Below are positions 24,857 through 32,602 of a DNA stretch of 50,413 nucleotides, piece by piece. The position numbers and the translations under genes were made by a program. Where the stretch lies: NCBI GenBank assembly GCA_030537895.1, contig JAUNVA010000014.1, positions 1 through 50,413 of the forward strand, written 5' to 3'. The notes beneath the pieces are model-generated. The model did no database searches, was not told where the DNA came from, and saw nothing but the letters and a program-made list of their open reading frames with translations. Position 1 is the stretch's first letter. Every line of letters starts with the position of its first letter. Origin of the DNA: Bowdeniella nasicola. GTDB lineage: Bacteria; Actinomycetota; Actinomycetes; Actinomycetales; Actinomycetaceae.

Positions 24857-26428
24857 TGAGCGGGCTCGCTTCGCGGCATCGAGGAAGAGCGCGTAATCCT
24901 CGGTCTGGGCGCGAATCGGATCGATGAGCTGCTCGCGCACCTGGCGGTCCACGGCCGCACGGACTAAGGCGCGGGTGCTCGCCGCGCGCCGCCTCGCCCC
25001 TACTCGGGCTACGAGGCGTCCCACCCCCGCGAGTGCGAGCCCGATGAGAAGGCCTGCCAGCAGGATGAGTGTCGGCACGGGGAATCCACGCCAGAGCGGT
25101 ACGGGCACGTCAATATAGAGGAATCGCGCTGCCGCCGCGAGGCCGAGCCACGCTACCCCCACCGCCACCACAATGGCGGCCAGCATCTGGATGAGAGCCG
25201 CAACCGGCCACCAGCGTGGATGTGAGAGCGGCAGACTCAGGCGGGCCAGGGCCGTGTCAAGCGAGTCAGTGAGTGCCGGGATGCGTGCCTCGGTATCGCG
25301 CTCCACCTCGAGCCGCCAGTGATCGGGCAGGTGGGAGGTCGCGCGATAGACGTAGTCATGCGCACTGGCGCGCAGGCGGGCGGCCTGGATTGGGGTGGGC
25401 TCCGGCAGCGACGTCGCCCCCGTGATCTCGGCCCGCTCGACTCGCCTGCCCGCCCCGGTCGCGAGGTGTAACCGAGCGAGCGGATCGGGACGCAAGCGCG
25501 CGACCCACCGCAGGAAGGGCCAGCCGACCCGGGAGGTCGAGGCCCGCTGATAGGACCGGGCGACGGCGTCGGCAAGCACCCGGCTACCGGCAGCATCTGC
25601 GGCCGCGTCGATGACTGCGTCCGCCGATGCCCCACTCGTCGTCGGTTCAGCGCAGTCGCGCAGCAGCCGATCGGCCGCGTGGTCGATCTCCGCGCGAAGC
25701 TTCGCCCTCACGGCACTCTGTCTAGCGGCCACATCGCGCAGCACCGCACGGAGCTCTACGATCCCCTCCCCCGTCACCGCGCTCGTTGGGTGGATCGTGA
25801 CGTCCGTGAGACCGTCGGCCTCGGCAAGCCGGGCGACGTCGGCGATGACGCCGCCGACCTCACCGGCGTCAATGCGGTCGACCTGGTTCAAGACGATCAC
25901 CGTGACCTCGGCATGACGTGCGAGGGGGGACAGGAAGTCGTGGTGGATGACCGCATCGGCGTACTTTTGCGGATCGAGTACCCACACAAGGACATCGACC
26001 ACTCGGGCCATCTTCTCGGCGAGGGCCCGGTGGTGACGCTCCACGGAGTCGACGTCGGGCAGGTCGATGAGGAGGAGGTCCGATACGAAGGTGTCATCCT
26101 CTCGGCGCTCGCTTACCTCCAGCCAGTCGAGGAGCGCAGATGTCTCGGGATCGAGGCGCGCCCCAATCGCGAGGGCCTCAGTCGTCGTCGGGCGCGTGTG
26201 CGCGACGCGCGCCTCATTCGTACCACTCAGAGCGTTGAAGAGAGAGGATTTCCCGGACCCGGTCGCACCGAAAAGAGCGGCGACCGTAGTCGAGGTGGAA
26301 AGCTCTCCACGTTCGCGCACCGTGGAGAGAACTTCCCGGCCGTACTCGATAGCGTCCGGATTGAACCGCTCCTCAGCCAGGTCCAGGGCACGCTCCAGGT
26401 GGGCGGCGGACTCGCGTACGTTTGTCAC
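24851..26428 (-). CDS. Dynamin-like GTPase, second of a pair (DynB-like)
   Basis: 525 residues. G1 FGATGSGKSSLFNALSG is at about residues 53-69, a G2-like Thr lies in HTRPTTTEAL, G3 is DLPDVDSVE (classical DxxG altered), and G4 is LNQVD (for NKxD). After a helical middle part come two membrane helices around residues 404-470 (LIQMLAAIVVAVGVAWLGL and PTLILLAGLLIGLALAGVG) and a basic tail. The layout fits bacterial dynamin-like proteins that work in pairs at the membrane, such as DynA/DynB of Streptomyces sporulation septa. The ATG overlaps the stop of the first GTPase by four bases, so equal synthesis is likely. A septum or membrane-repair role is inference. Confidence 0.72.
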   Translation of the reverse strand: MTNVRESAAHLERALDLAEERFNPDAIEYGREVLSTVRERGELSTSTTVAALFGATGSGKSSLFNALSGTNEARVAHTRPTTTEALAIGARLDPETSALLDWLEVSERREDDTFVSDLLLIDLPDVDSVERHHRALAEKMARVVDVLVWVLDPQKYADAVIHHDFLSPLARHAEVTVIVLNQVDRIDAGEVGGVIADVARLAEADGLTDVTIHPTSAVTGEGIVELRAVLRDVAARQSAVRAKLRAEIDHAADRLLRDCAEPTTSGASADAVIDAAADAAGSRVLADAVARSYQRASTSRVGWPFLRWVARLRPDPLARLHLATGAGRRVERAEITGATSLPEPTPIQAARLRASAHDYVYRATSHLPDHWRLEVERDTEARIPALTDSLDTALARLSLPLSHPRWWPVAALIQMLAAIVVAVGVAWLGLAAAARFLYIDVPVPLWRGFPVPTLILLAGLLIGLALAGVGRLVARVGARRRAASTRALVRAAVDRQVREQLIDPIRAQTEDYALFLDAAKRARSR

Positions 26429-28164
26429 GAAACCAGCCCCTCCCGAGTACGGGCTGCGCCGAGCTCGAGCAGCGCATCGTGCAAGCGGTCGGGGGCGCTC
26501 GCATCCACACCGAGGGACGTCAGCTCCGTGCGGAAGGCCGATGCATGCCAGGCAAGCAGGGCACCCGAGCGGTCCTCCAGGTTTGTTCGAGCGTTCTTCG
26601 CCATGCGGCGCACGGCGTCATCACCGAAGACAGCTTCGAGGAGTTTTTGTCCGACGACTGCCGTCCCACCGGCCGCAGCGACCTCCACCCCCGTGATGAC
26701 GCCGCCGGTGGAGGCGAGGATCACGAGCATGAGGGCTACCGCGAGCGTGTTGACGCCGAGCGACATCATGCGTGCCGTGAAGCGCCGATCTTCGCCCTCG
26801 GTGCGCACCATCTGCAGAACGTCGCGCTGCCAGTCTCGTACGGTCTGGCTCGCGCGTTCCGCAAGCTCCTCCGAGCTGGGAAGGTGGGCCCTTGCATCCT
26901 GCAGGAGACTTCCCGCGGCCGCCTCGCGGGCCCACGCATAGGAGATCTCACTCGCGGCGCGCGAGGCCTCAGCAGCCAGCAGTGTGTACAGCCCCGTCTC
27001 GATCGCCTCTTCGACCTCTTCTTCCGGTGGGGGTTTGCCCCGGAAGAACGCTCCGAGGCGGTCCCGGAAGCGTCCGACAGCACTCTCAATCGATTTGAGA
27101 AAGTCGCCGGTGCCGATGAACTCCTGCCATCGGGCGAGAACTTCACCGCGGAGCATCGATCCGTCGGCGGTGGCGGCGCTGATCCGCTCGTGGGCTTGCG
27201 CATAGGCGTCATCGACTCGCGCGGCAAGGCTGGTGTGCAAGGTCAGGGATGCACGGGCTGCGTCGATCACGTCGGCTCCCGTGTAGACAAGCTCATCGAG
27301 TGCGCCGGCGAGCGTTTGGCGAGCCACGCGAGCACGAGTGTGGGCGTCTTCGCTGAGGCCCTGAAGCCAGCCGACAATCTGATCGATCGAGGCGGCCGGC
27401 AGACGCCCTTCGGTGGAGAGCTCTTGTTCCCCGATCGTGAAGACGGGGGCGCCCGCGAGGCCGGCATCGTCGAGGCGATGAGAGAGATCCGCCCGGACCT
27501 CCGCCATAGCACCGGGCGGGACCCGATTCAGGACGACCGCGACGACGATACGCCGGCGTGCGGCTTCTGCCAAAAACTCCCAGGGGGCGGCGTCCGCGTA
27601 GCGAGCGGCCGTCGTCGTGAAGATCCACAGATCTGCGGCAGACAGCAGCTGACGGGCGAGTGCACGATTGGTACTCTCGACCGAGTCGATGTCTGGGGCA
27701 TCGAGCAGCGCAAGGCCGACGGGCACGCGCCGCGTCGCCCGGATCTCGATCTCCGAGGTTGATCCCGCCCCCGGCTCATCCATGTCAGCGTCGATCGCGC
27801 GACGCACGCGCGCGAGGTCGGGTAGTACTCGGGAGGCGTCGAACCAGTGGCCGTCCTCCGGGTGATGGACGAGCACCGGTCGTCGCGTTGTGGGCCGGAT
27901 CGCAGAGGTATGCGAGACGTTCGTTCCGAGCAGTGAATTGATGAGGGTCGATTTGCCGGCCCCCGTCGATCCGCCCAGCACGGCGAGGAGCGGAGCATCA
28001 AGGGATTCATAGCGTGGGATCAGATAGTCATCGAGCTGGTGCACGGCCCGGTCGCGCGCTGTAGCACCCGCCACCGAACTCTCGAGGGTGAAAGGGAAGG
28101 CCAGGGAGGCCAGCTCCGCGCGGACCTGGCTCAGTACCCCGCCCACGGTGAGATCCGCGCTCAT
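26425..28164 (-). CDS. Dynamin-like GTPase, first of a pair (DynA-like)
   Basis: 579 residues. G1 LGGSTGAGKSTLINSLLG comes at about residue 62, HTSAIRPTTRRP supplies the G2 Thr, G3 is DAPDIDSVE and the G4 position is LNRVPPG, so the NKxD specificity motif is degenerate. A long alpha-helical stalk-like region follows. One strong hydrophobic hairpin (LAVALMLVILASTGGVITGVE, around residue 470) would insert in the membrane. It shares the altered G3 motif (D-x-P-D-[IV]-DSVE) with its partner, which marks them as a related pair. Its start overlaps the hisS stop (ATGA), an unusual coupling of a tRNA synthetase to membrane-remodelling proteins. Confidence 0.72.
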   Translation of the reverse strand: MSADLTVGGVLSQVRAELASLAFPFTLESSVAGATARDRAVHQLDDYLIPRYESLDAPLLAVLGGSTGAGKSTLINSLLGTNVSHTSAIRPTTRRPVLVHHPEDGHWFDASRVLPDLARVRRAIDADMDEPGAGSTSEIEIRATRRVPVGLALLDAPDIDSVESTNRALARQLLSAADLWIFTTTAARYADAAPWEFLAEAARRRIVVAVVLNRVPPGAMAEVRADLSHRLDDAGLAGAPVFTIGEQELSTEGRLPAASIDQIVGWLQGLSEDAHTRARVARQTLAGALDELVYTGADVIDAARASLTLHTSLAARVDDAYAQAHERISAATADGSMLRGEVLARWQEFIGTGDFLKSIESAVGRFRDRLGAFFRGKPPPEEEVEEAIETGLYTLLAAEASRAASEISYAWAREAAAGSLLQDARAHLPSSEELAERASQTVRDWQRDVLQMVRTEGEDRRFTARMMSLGVNTLAVALMLVILASTGGVITGVEVAAAGGTAVVGQKLLEAVFGDDAVRRMAKNARTNLEDRSGALLAWHASAFRTELTSLGVDASAPDRLHDALLELGAARTREGLVS

Positions 28165-29492
28165 GCCTGCTCCGCGCGGTACTCACTCAGATCAACGGCG
28201 GTGAGATCGGCCTGGGGTGGGGTCCAGGTGTGCACGTCAATGGCGTACTGTTCGCCGGTGCGGATGTCCTTCAGTTCGGTGTTCTCGCCCGGGAAGAGCA
28301 CATAGGGGATTCCCAACCGGTCGGCGTGGCGGATCTGCTTACCGAACTTCGCTGCCTTCGGCGCCACATCGGTAGGAATGCCTCGGGCCCGCAGCGCGGC
28401 CGCGGCACGATTGGACCGGGCCCGTTCCTCCTCGGACGTGACCGCCACGAGGACGCAGGTGGGGACCGAACGGGTGGCGCGGTGCATCTGAAGGACCCGG
28501 GTCAGGAGGCGAGTCACCCCGATGGAGATCCCGACCCCGGGGAAAGTGCGCTTTCCGGAGGTGGCGAGCGAGTCATATCGCCCTCCCCCGCCGATGGAGC
28601 CAAGGTCTTCGTGACCGACAAGCAGCGTCTCGTACACGGAGCCGGTGTAGTAGTCCAGCCCGCGGGCGATCTTCAACACCGCCCGCACGGCGCCGGGGTG
28701 CTGCGCACCGGCTTCAGTCAGCACGGCGCCCAGTTCCGCCAGGCCGATGTCCAGAAGTTCACCGCGCACGTCGAGGGCCCGAACCGCGTCCTCGACCTCA
28801 GCGGCTTCGGTACCCGTGATCTCGGCGAGGCGAAGGGCGCGATCAGCCTGGCTCGTGTTGAGCCCGACGTCGTCGACTAGGCCGCGCTCGACAGCTTCGG
28901 GCCCAATCTTGTCGAGCTTGTCAATCATGCGTAGGGTTCCGGCGATATCCGCGATACCGAGGGCCTCGTAAAAGCCTTGACAGACCCTGCGGTTGTTCAC
29001 TTGGATCACGACGGGTCCGATGTTCAGAGCGCCGAGGGCTTCAGCCATGACGAGCGGCAGGTCCGTCTCATAGTGGGCGGGCAGGGCGTCCTGACCGACG
29101 ACGTCGATGTCGGCCTGGGTGAACTCCCGATAGCGGCCCTCCTGCGGTCGTTCACCGCGCCACACCTTCTGGATCTGATAGCGCTTAAACGGGAAGGTGA
29201 GGTGGCCCGCGTTCTCCACGACGTAGCGTGCAAACGGGACGGTGAGATCGAAGTGGAGCCCAAGTTCGGCGTCTTTGGCCCCGTGTTCGGCATTGAGCCG
29301 AGTAATCCCGTAGACCTCCTTGGAGGTCTCACCCTTTTTTGCGAGGGACTCAAGCGTCTCGACGGCTCGCGTCTCGAGAGGGGCGAACCCGTGGCACTCA
29401 AAGGTGGCGCGAAGCGAATCGAGGATGGCGAGTTCCGTCAGCCGGTCGCTCGGAAGGAGTTCGGGAAAACCAGACAGGGTAGTGCGGAGCAT
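28161..29492 (-). CDS. hisS: Histidyl-tRNA synthetase
   Basis: 443 residues. Class II motif 2 is KRYQIQKVWRGERPQEGRYREFTQADID; the HisA block ARGLDYYTGSVYE and GSIGGGGRYDSL are the histidine-binding motifs, and the C-terminal anticodon domain contains the usual alternating fold ending near residue 430. The N-terminus starts MLRTTLSGFPELLPSD rather than the usual P-R-G-T-x-D phrase, as in a subgroup of actinobacterial enzymes. The gene follows a metallo-hydrolase by 44 nt and overlaps the first dynamin-like gene. Confidence 0.94.
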   Translation of the reverse strand: MLRTTLSGFPELLPSDRLTELAILDSLRATFECHGFAPLETRAVETLESLAKKGETSKEVYGITRLNAEHGAKDAELGLHFDLTVPFARYVVENAGHLTFPFKRYQIQKVWRGERPQEGRYREFTQADIDVVGQDALPAHYETDLPLVMAEALGALNIGPVVIQVNNRRVCQGFYEALGIADIAGTLRMIDKLDKIGPEAVERGLVDDVGLNTSQADRALRLAEITGTEAAEVEDAVRALDVRGELLDIGLAELGAVLTEAGAQHPGAVRAVLKIARGLDYYTGSVYETLLVGHEDLGSIGGGGRYDSLATSGKRTFPGVGISIGVTRLLTRVLQMHRATRSVPTCVLVAVTSEEERARSNRAAAALRARGIPTDVAPKAAKFGKQIRHADRLGIPYVLFPGENTELKDIRTGEQYAIDVHTWTPPQADLTAVDLSEYRAEQA

Positions 29493-29536
29493 GGCGCCTA
29501 TTGTTTCATGCTCTGCGAGGGCTGGCCGCCTGGCGA

Positions 29537-30262
29537 CTAGCTGCGGAAGTGCAGGTAGGGATTTGTGGCATTTTCGTGTGCCATAGTCGTGGCCGGACCG
29601 TGCCCCGGCAGCACGACGGTCGCAGGATCAATCGTCTGGCGCAGGGTGCGCAACGACGAGCGCATCTCTTCGTCGTCACCACCGGGCAGATCGGTGCGCC
29701 CCATGGAGCCGGCGAAGAGCACGTCGCCGGCGAGCAGGACCGGCCCTTCCACATCCGCCGTACGCGGCGGGTCGGGCAGCTCTCGGTGGATATCATCCGC
29801 GAGGCTCGCCGAGACCAAGAAGACCGTTGAGCCCTCGGTGTGGCCCGGTGCTGGGACGGCCCGCACCGTGAAGCCCTCCGCAATCGGCGCTCCCCCGCCA
29901 CACAAGAGAGCATCGGGAAGCGGCCGTACATCCGTTGGACGTGCCCACTCCTCGCCCGAGATTGCTGCGAAGTCGAAGGCAGCCGGTAGCGCCAGGTTCG
30001 GCTCATCGAGGCGGTAGTGATCCGGTGCCGGCAAATAACACGGCACCCCGTCGGCGAGGCGAGCACCGTCCCAGACGTGATCTGGATGGCCGTGTGTGAA
30101 GAGCACGGCAACCAGCGTCACTCCCATGGCCTCAAGTCGCTGACGGACCGGCGCCGCGGTTCTGCCGCCGGGATCGACGACGACCGCCCGCGCAGAGGGC
30201 CAATCGATCAACACATAGCAGTTCGTTGCAAGGCAAGGGGACACGAAGCGCTGAATGATCAC
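29537..30262 (-). CDS. Metallo-beta-lactamase-fold hydrolase (glyoxalase II-like)
   Basis: 241 residues. The binuclear zinc site is intact: THGHPDHVWD (HxHxDH), PGHTEGS, GDVLFAGSMGRTDLPGGD and LPGHGPATTMAHENATNPYL, the last being the glyoxalase II-like ending. Usually annotated as hydroxyacylglutathione hydrolase; actinobacteria use mycothiol, so the true substrate is likely another thioester or is unknown. It commonly sits between rel/DUF349 and hisS, as here. Starts with GTG 30262 at a probable leaderless promoter. Confidence 0.87.
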   Translation of the reverse strand: MIIQRFVSPCLATNCYVLIDWPSARAVVVDPGGRTAAPVRQRLEAMGVTLVAVLFTHGHPDHVWDGARLADGVPCYLPAPDHYRLDEPNLALPAAFDFAAISGEEWARPTDVRPLPDALLCGGGAPIAEGFTVRAVPAPGHTEGSTVFLVSASLADDIHRELPDPPRTADVEGPVLLAGDVLFAGSMGRTDLPGGDDEEMRSSLRTLRQTIDPATVVLPGHGPATTMAHENATNPYLHFRS

Positions 30263-30269
30263 GGTTCGG

Positions 30270-30275
30270 AGTATA
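30270..30275 (-). promoter_or_regulatory. -10 element for a probably leaderless metallo-hydrolase/hisS transcript
   Basis: On the minus strand TATACT (30270-30275) precedes the GTG start at 30262 by seven bases, with no ribosome site between, so the message would begin at the start codon. It would drive the metallo-hydrolase, hisS and the dynamin-like pair. Confidence 0.4.
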
Positions 30276-30312
30276 TCGTCCGCCTTCGTGAGGAAGTCAG
30301 GGAAGAAACACT

Positions 30313-30330
30313 ACAGTAGAAGGGTACTGT
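30313..30330 (+). promoter_or_regulatory. Inverted repeat ACAGTA-N6-TACTGT, candidate operator
   Basis: Perfect 6-bp arms separated by GAAGGG in the divergent region between the metallo-hydrolase and DUF349 genes. The arms overlap TACAGT (30312-30317) and TACTGT, either of which could be the -10 of the DUF349 gene. No regulator recognised; it is not the actinobacterial LexA box. Confidence 0.35.
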
Positions 30331-30393
30331 GTGCCGCACGGCACCCTCGCGAGTCCGGTGACGGATATCGCCACACGACAAAGGAGCACGACT

Positions 30394-31977
30394 ATGTCCG
30401 AGCAGCCAGCCGAGAAGCTCCCGCAGGAGGCGGGTACCACCCCGGTTGAGGCACCCGAACAGACGGGCGCGCACCGCGCACCCGCCCGTGCGGAAGGACA
30501 AGCCGAGGTGAGCACGTCCCCCGAATCTGCACCGGAGCCCACGGGGCAGGTGAGCGATGAGGGCGCCGGCACTCATGCAGACGGTGTGCCGAGCGAGCCG
30601 GCCGAAGTTCGCGTTGCGAGTGAACCGGACGTAAGCGAGGCACACCAGAGCGCGCCCGCCCCGCAGGCCCCCACCCCCATCGCCGTCGCCCCGGTTCACG
30701 AGAAGAAATCCGCCGCCACCCCCATCATCGTGGCGGCACCTACGACGGACGCCTCCCAAGCCGCTGAATTTGGTCGGGTCGATCCGGACGGCACCGTCTA
30801 CGTGCGCGATGAGGACGCAGAGAGGGTCGTGGGACAGTTCCCGGAGGCAACTACCGAGGAGGCGCTGGCATTTTACGTGCAGCGCTACCTCGATTTGGAA
30901 GCCGAGCTCCGACTCGCGGAGGCCCGCCTGCCGCATCTTGGACCCAAGGACGTCGACCAAACCGTCGCAACCCTGCAGGAGCAAGTGGCCTCTCCCGCCG
31001 CCGTCGGCGATCTGGCCGCACTACGCGCCCGAGTCGCGACGCTCGCTGAACAGGGGGCCGAGCGAAAGGCACAGGCCGCCGCTGAGCGTGAAGCCGCGAA
31101 GGCCGCCGCCCTTGAGCGGCGAGAAGCTATCGTCGCTAAGGTTGAGGAGATCGCAGCCCGCGACCCTCACCAGACCCAGTGGCGCAAGGCGGGCGAGGCC
31201 GTCCGCGGTCTTTTGAACGAATGGAAGTCCGAGCAGCGGCGCGGTCCCCGCCTCGAGCGGCGGGTGGAAGACGCCCTATGGAAGCGTTTCTCGCGGGCCC
31301 GTACCACGTTCGACCGTAACCGGCGTCAGTTCTTTGCCGAACTAGATGCCCGCCACGCCAAGGTGCGCGCGGCGAAGGAGGCCCTGATCGAGCGGGCGGC
31401 CGCGATGAATGACTCCACCGACTGGGGGCGTACGACGATCGCCTACCGTGCCCTCATGGACGAGTGGAAGGCTGCCGGACGGACTCATCGTAAGGAAGAC
31501 AACGAGTTGTGGGCTCGGTTCCGTGCCGCACAGCAAGTTTTTTTCGACGCCCGCAATGCTGCAAACGCGCAAACGGAGCAGGAAGAGCGCGACAACCTGG
31601 AACAGAAGCGCGCCCTGCTGGAACGAGCCGAAGCGCTCTTACCCATCACCGACCCGAAGGCTGCGCGCGCGGCGCTGCGCCCGATCCAGGAAGAGTTTGA
31701 GGAGATCGGCTTCGTGCCGCGTTCCGCGCTATCCGAGGTGGAAGGCCGCATGCGGGCTGTCGAAGACGCCATCCACACGGTTGAGGCCCAACAGTGGCGG
31801 GACTCCGATCCGGAAGTCTCCGCACGCCGTAATGCCCTCACCTCGCAGATCGAAGAGGCCCTCGCGGAGCTTGATGAGCGGATCGCTCAGGCGACAGCCG
31901 CGGGTGATGACGCAACGGTCACAAAGCTCACCGAGGAGCGCGCCACGAAGCAAGCCTGGCTCGACCAGATCAGCTGA
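30394..31977 (+). CDS. DUF349 repeat protein with Pro/Ala-rich N-terminus
   Basis: 527 residues. The first ~120 are low-complexity and rich in Pro, Ala and Glu, probably disordered. The rest is coiled-coil-forming and contains at least three DUF349 units, seen by their tryptophan pattern (QWRKAGEAVRGLLNEWKSEQ; WGRTTIAYRALMDEWKAAGRTHRKEDNELWARFRAAQQVFFDAR). DUF349 proteins are widespread in actinobacteria, usually next to rel/hisS as here; their role is not settled. The ATG at 30394 has AAAGGAG seven bases upstream, better than the longer frame from 30331. Followed by a strong hairpin. Confidence 0.85.
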   Translation: MSEQPAEKLPQEAGTTPVEAPEQTGAHRAPARAEGQAEVSTSPESAPEPTGQVSDEGAGTHADGVPSEPAEVRVASEPDVSEAHQSAPAPQAPTPIAVAPVHEKKSAATPIIVAAPTTDASQAAEFGRVDPDGTVYVRDEDAERVVGQFPEATTEEALAFYVQRYLDLEAELRLAEARLPHLGPKDVDQTVATLQEQVASPAAVGDLAALRARVATLAEQGAERKAQAAAEREAAKAAALERREAIVAKVEEIAARDPHQTQWRKAGEAVRGLLNEWKSEQRRGPRLERRVEDALWKRFSRARTTFDRNRRQFFAELDARHAKVRAAKEALIERAAAMNDSTDWGRTTIAYRALMDEWKAAGRTHRKEDNELWARFRAAQQVFFDARNAANAQTEQEERDNLEQKRALLERAEALLPITDPKAARAALRPIQEEFEEIGFVPRSALSEVEGRMRAVEDAIHTVEAQQWRDSDPEVSARRNALTSQIEEALAELDERIAQATAAGDDATVTKLTEERATKQAWLDQIS

Positions 31978-31984
31978 GACGACC

Positions 31985-32021
31985 GGGTGGGCCCTGTGGA
32001 TATCTCCGGCAGGGTCCACCC
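31985..32021 (+). terminator. Hairpin terminating the DUF349 transcript
   Basis: GGGTGGGCCCTG (31985-31996) pairs with CAGGGTCCACCC (32010-32021) over 12 bp with a single G-U, loop of 13 nt, beginning eight bases after the DUF349 stop. It lies just ahead of the next start codon, so it may also attenuate that gene. Confidence 0.6.
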
Positions 32022-32041
32022 CAGCTCGCCATGCTGGAGCC

Positions 32042-32602
32042 ATGGGCTTTCACTACGAGGACCTCGCCCCCACTGCGCCGACGCCACCGGTCCTTGACCC
32101 GCGCCTGGAACCGACGCGCGACGCACTCGGCTTCGTTCAGACTAATTCCCCGCTCCTGCCCCTCGGCCGGGACCCGTGGCTGCGCGCCCATATCGCCCTA
32201 CGGGAGTGTCGCGCCGACGTGATTCTCGCCGGTCGAACGGCCGCCTGGGTATGGGGAGCGGGCAAACCCCAGCGGCACGAGGCCTACGTACGGAGTGCGC
32301 CGCCGTGGGTGCGGGCCGATCTGCTACCTCGTGAGCACGTGCGCGCGTGCGACGTAATACGGATCGGCGCGGTGCGCGTCATTGCTCCCGAGCGCACCGC
32401 ACTCGACCTTCTTTGCACCCACGGCCTTGAGGCGTTACCCATGATCGTGGCGATGAAGCCGCTGCCGACTCGGGCCCGACTTGTGCGTCGCATGGCGGCG
32501 GCCGGCCTTCCGGCACCGGTGCGTCGGGAGGCCGCCGAGGTGATCGCTGCCTACGACCGGCTGCGCCGCCGCCCACCGGGCCGGACCCGGGAAGCCTCAT
32601 AG
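32042..32602 (+). CDS. AbiEi-antitoxin-like protein without a visible toxin partner
   Basis: 186 residues. The central part has the pattern of the AbiEi antitoxin C-terminal-like family common in actinobacteria: ADVILAGRTAAWVWG, a beta-rich stretch, then IRIGAVRVIAPERTALDLL and a helical end. In true type IV systems AbiEi pairs with the nucleotidyltransferase AbiEii; no such gene is near, so this may be an orphan DNA-binding protein. GGAG lies only two bases from the ATG, so expression may be low or dependent on another start. The last 52 bp overlap the 3' end of rel on the opposite strand. Confidence 0.6.
   Translation: MGFHYEDLAPTAPTPPVLDPRLEPTRDALGFVQTNSPLLPLGRDPWLRAHIALRECRADVILAGRTAAWVWGAGKPQRHEAYVRSAPPWVRADLLPREHVRACDVIRIGAVRVIAPERTALDLLCTHGLEALPMIVAMKPLPTRARLVRRMAAAGLPAPVRREAAEVIAAYDRLRRRPPGRTREAS

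Noticed and set aside
25679..27762. Long plus-strand frames opposite the dynamin-like genes
   Set aside because: They are shadows of the GTPase genes; predicted products lack motifs, and the real genes have P-loops and membrane helices.
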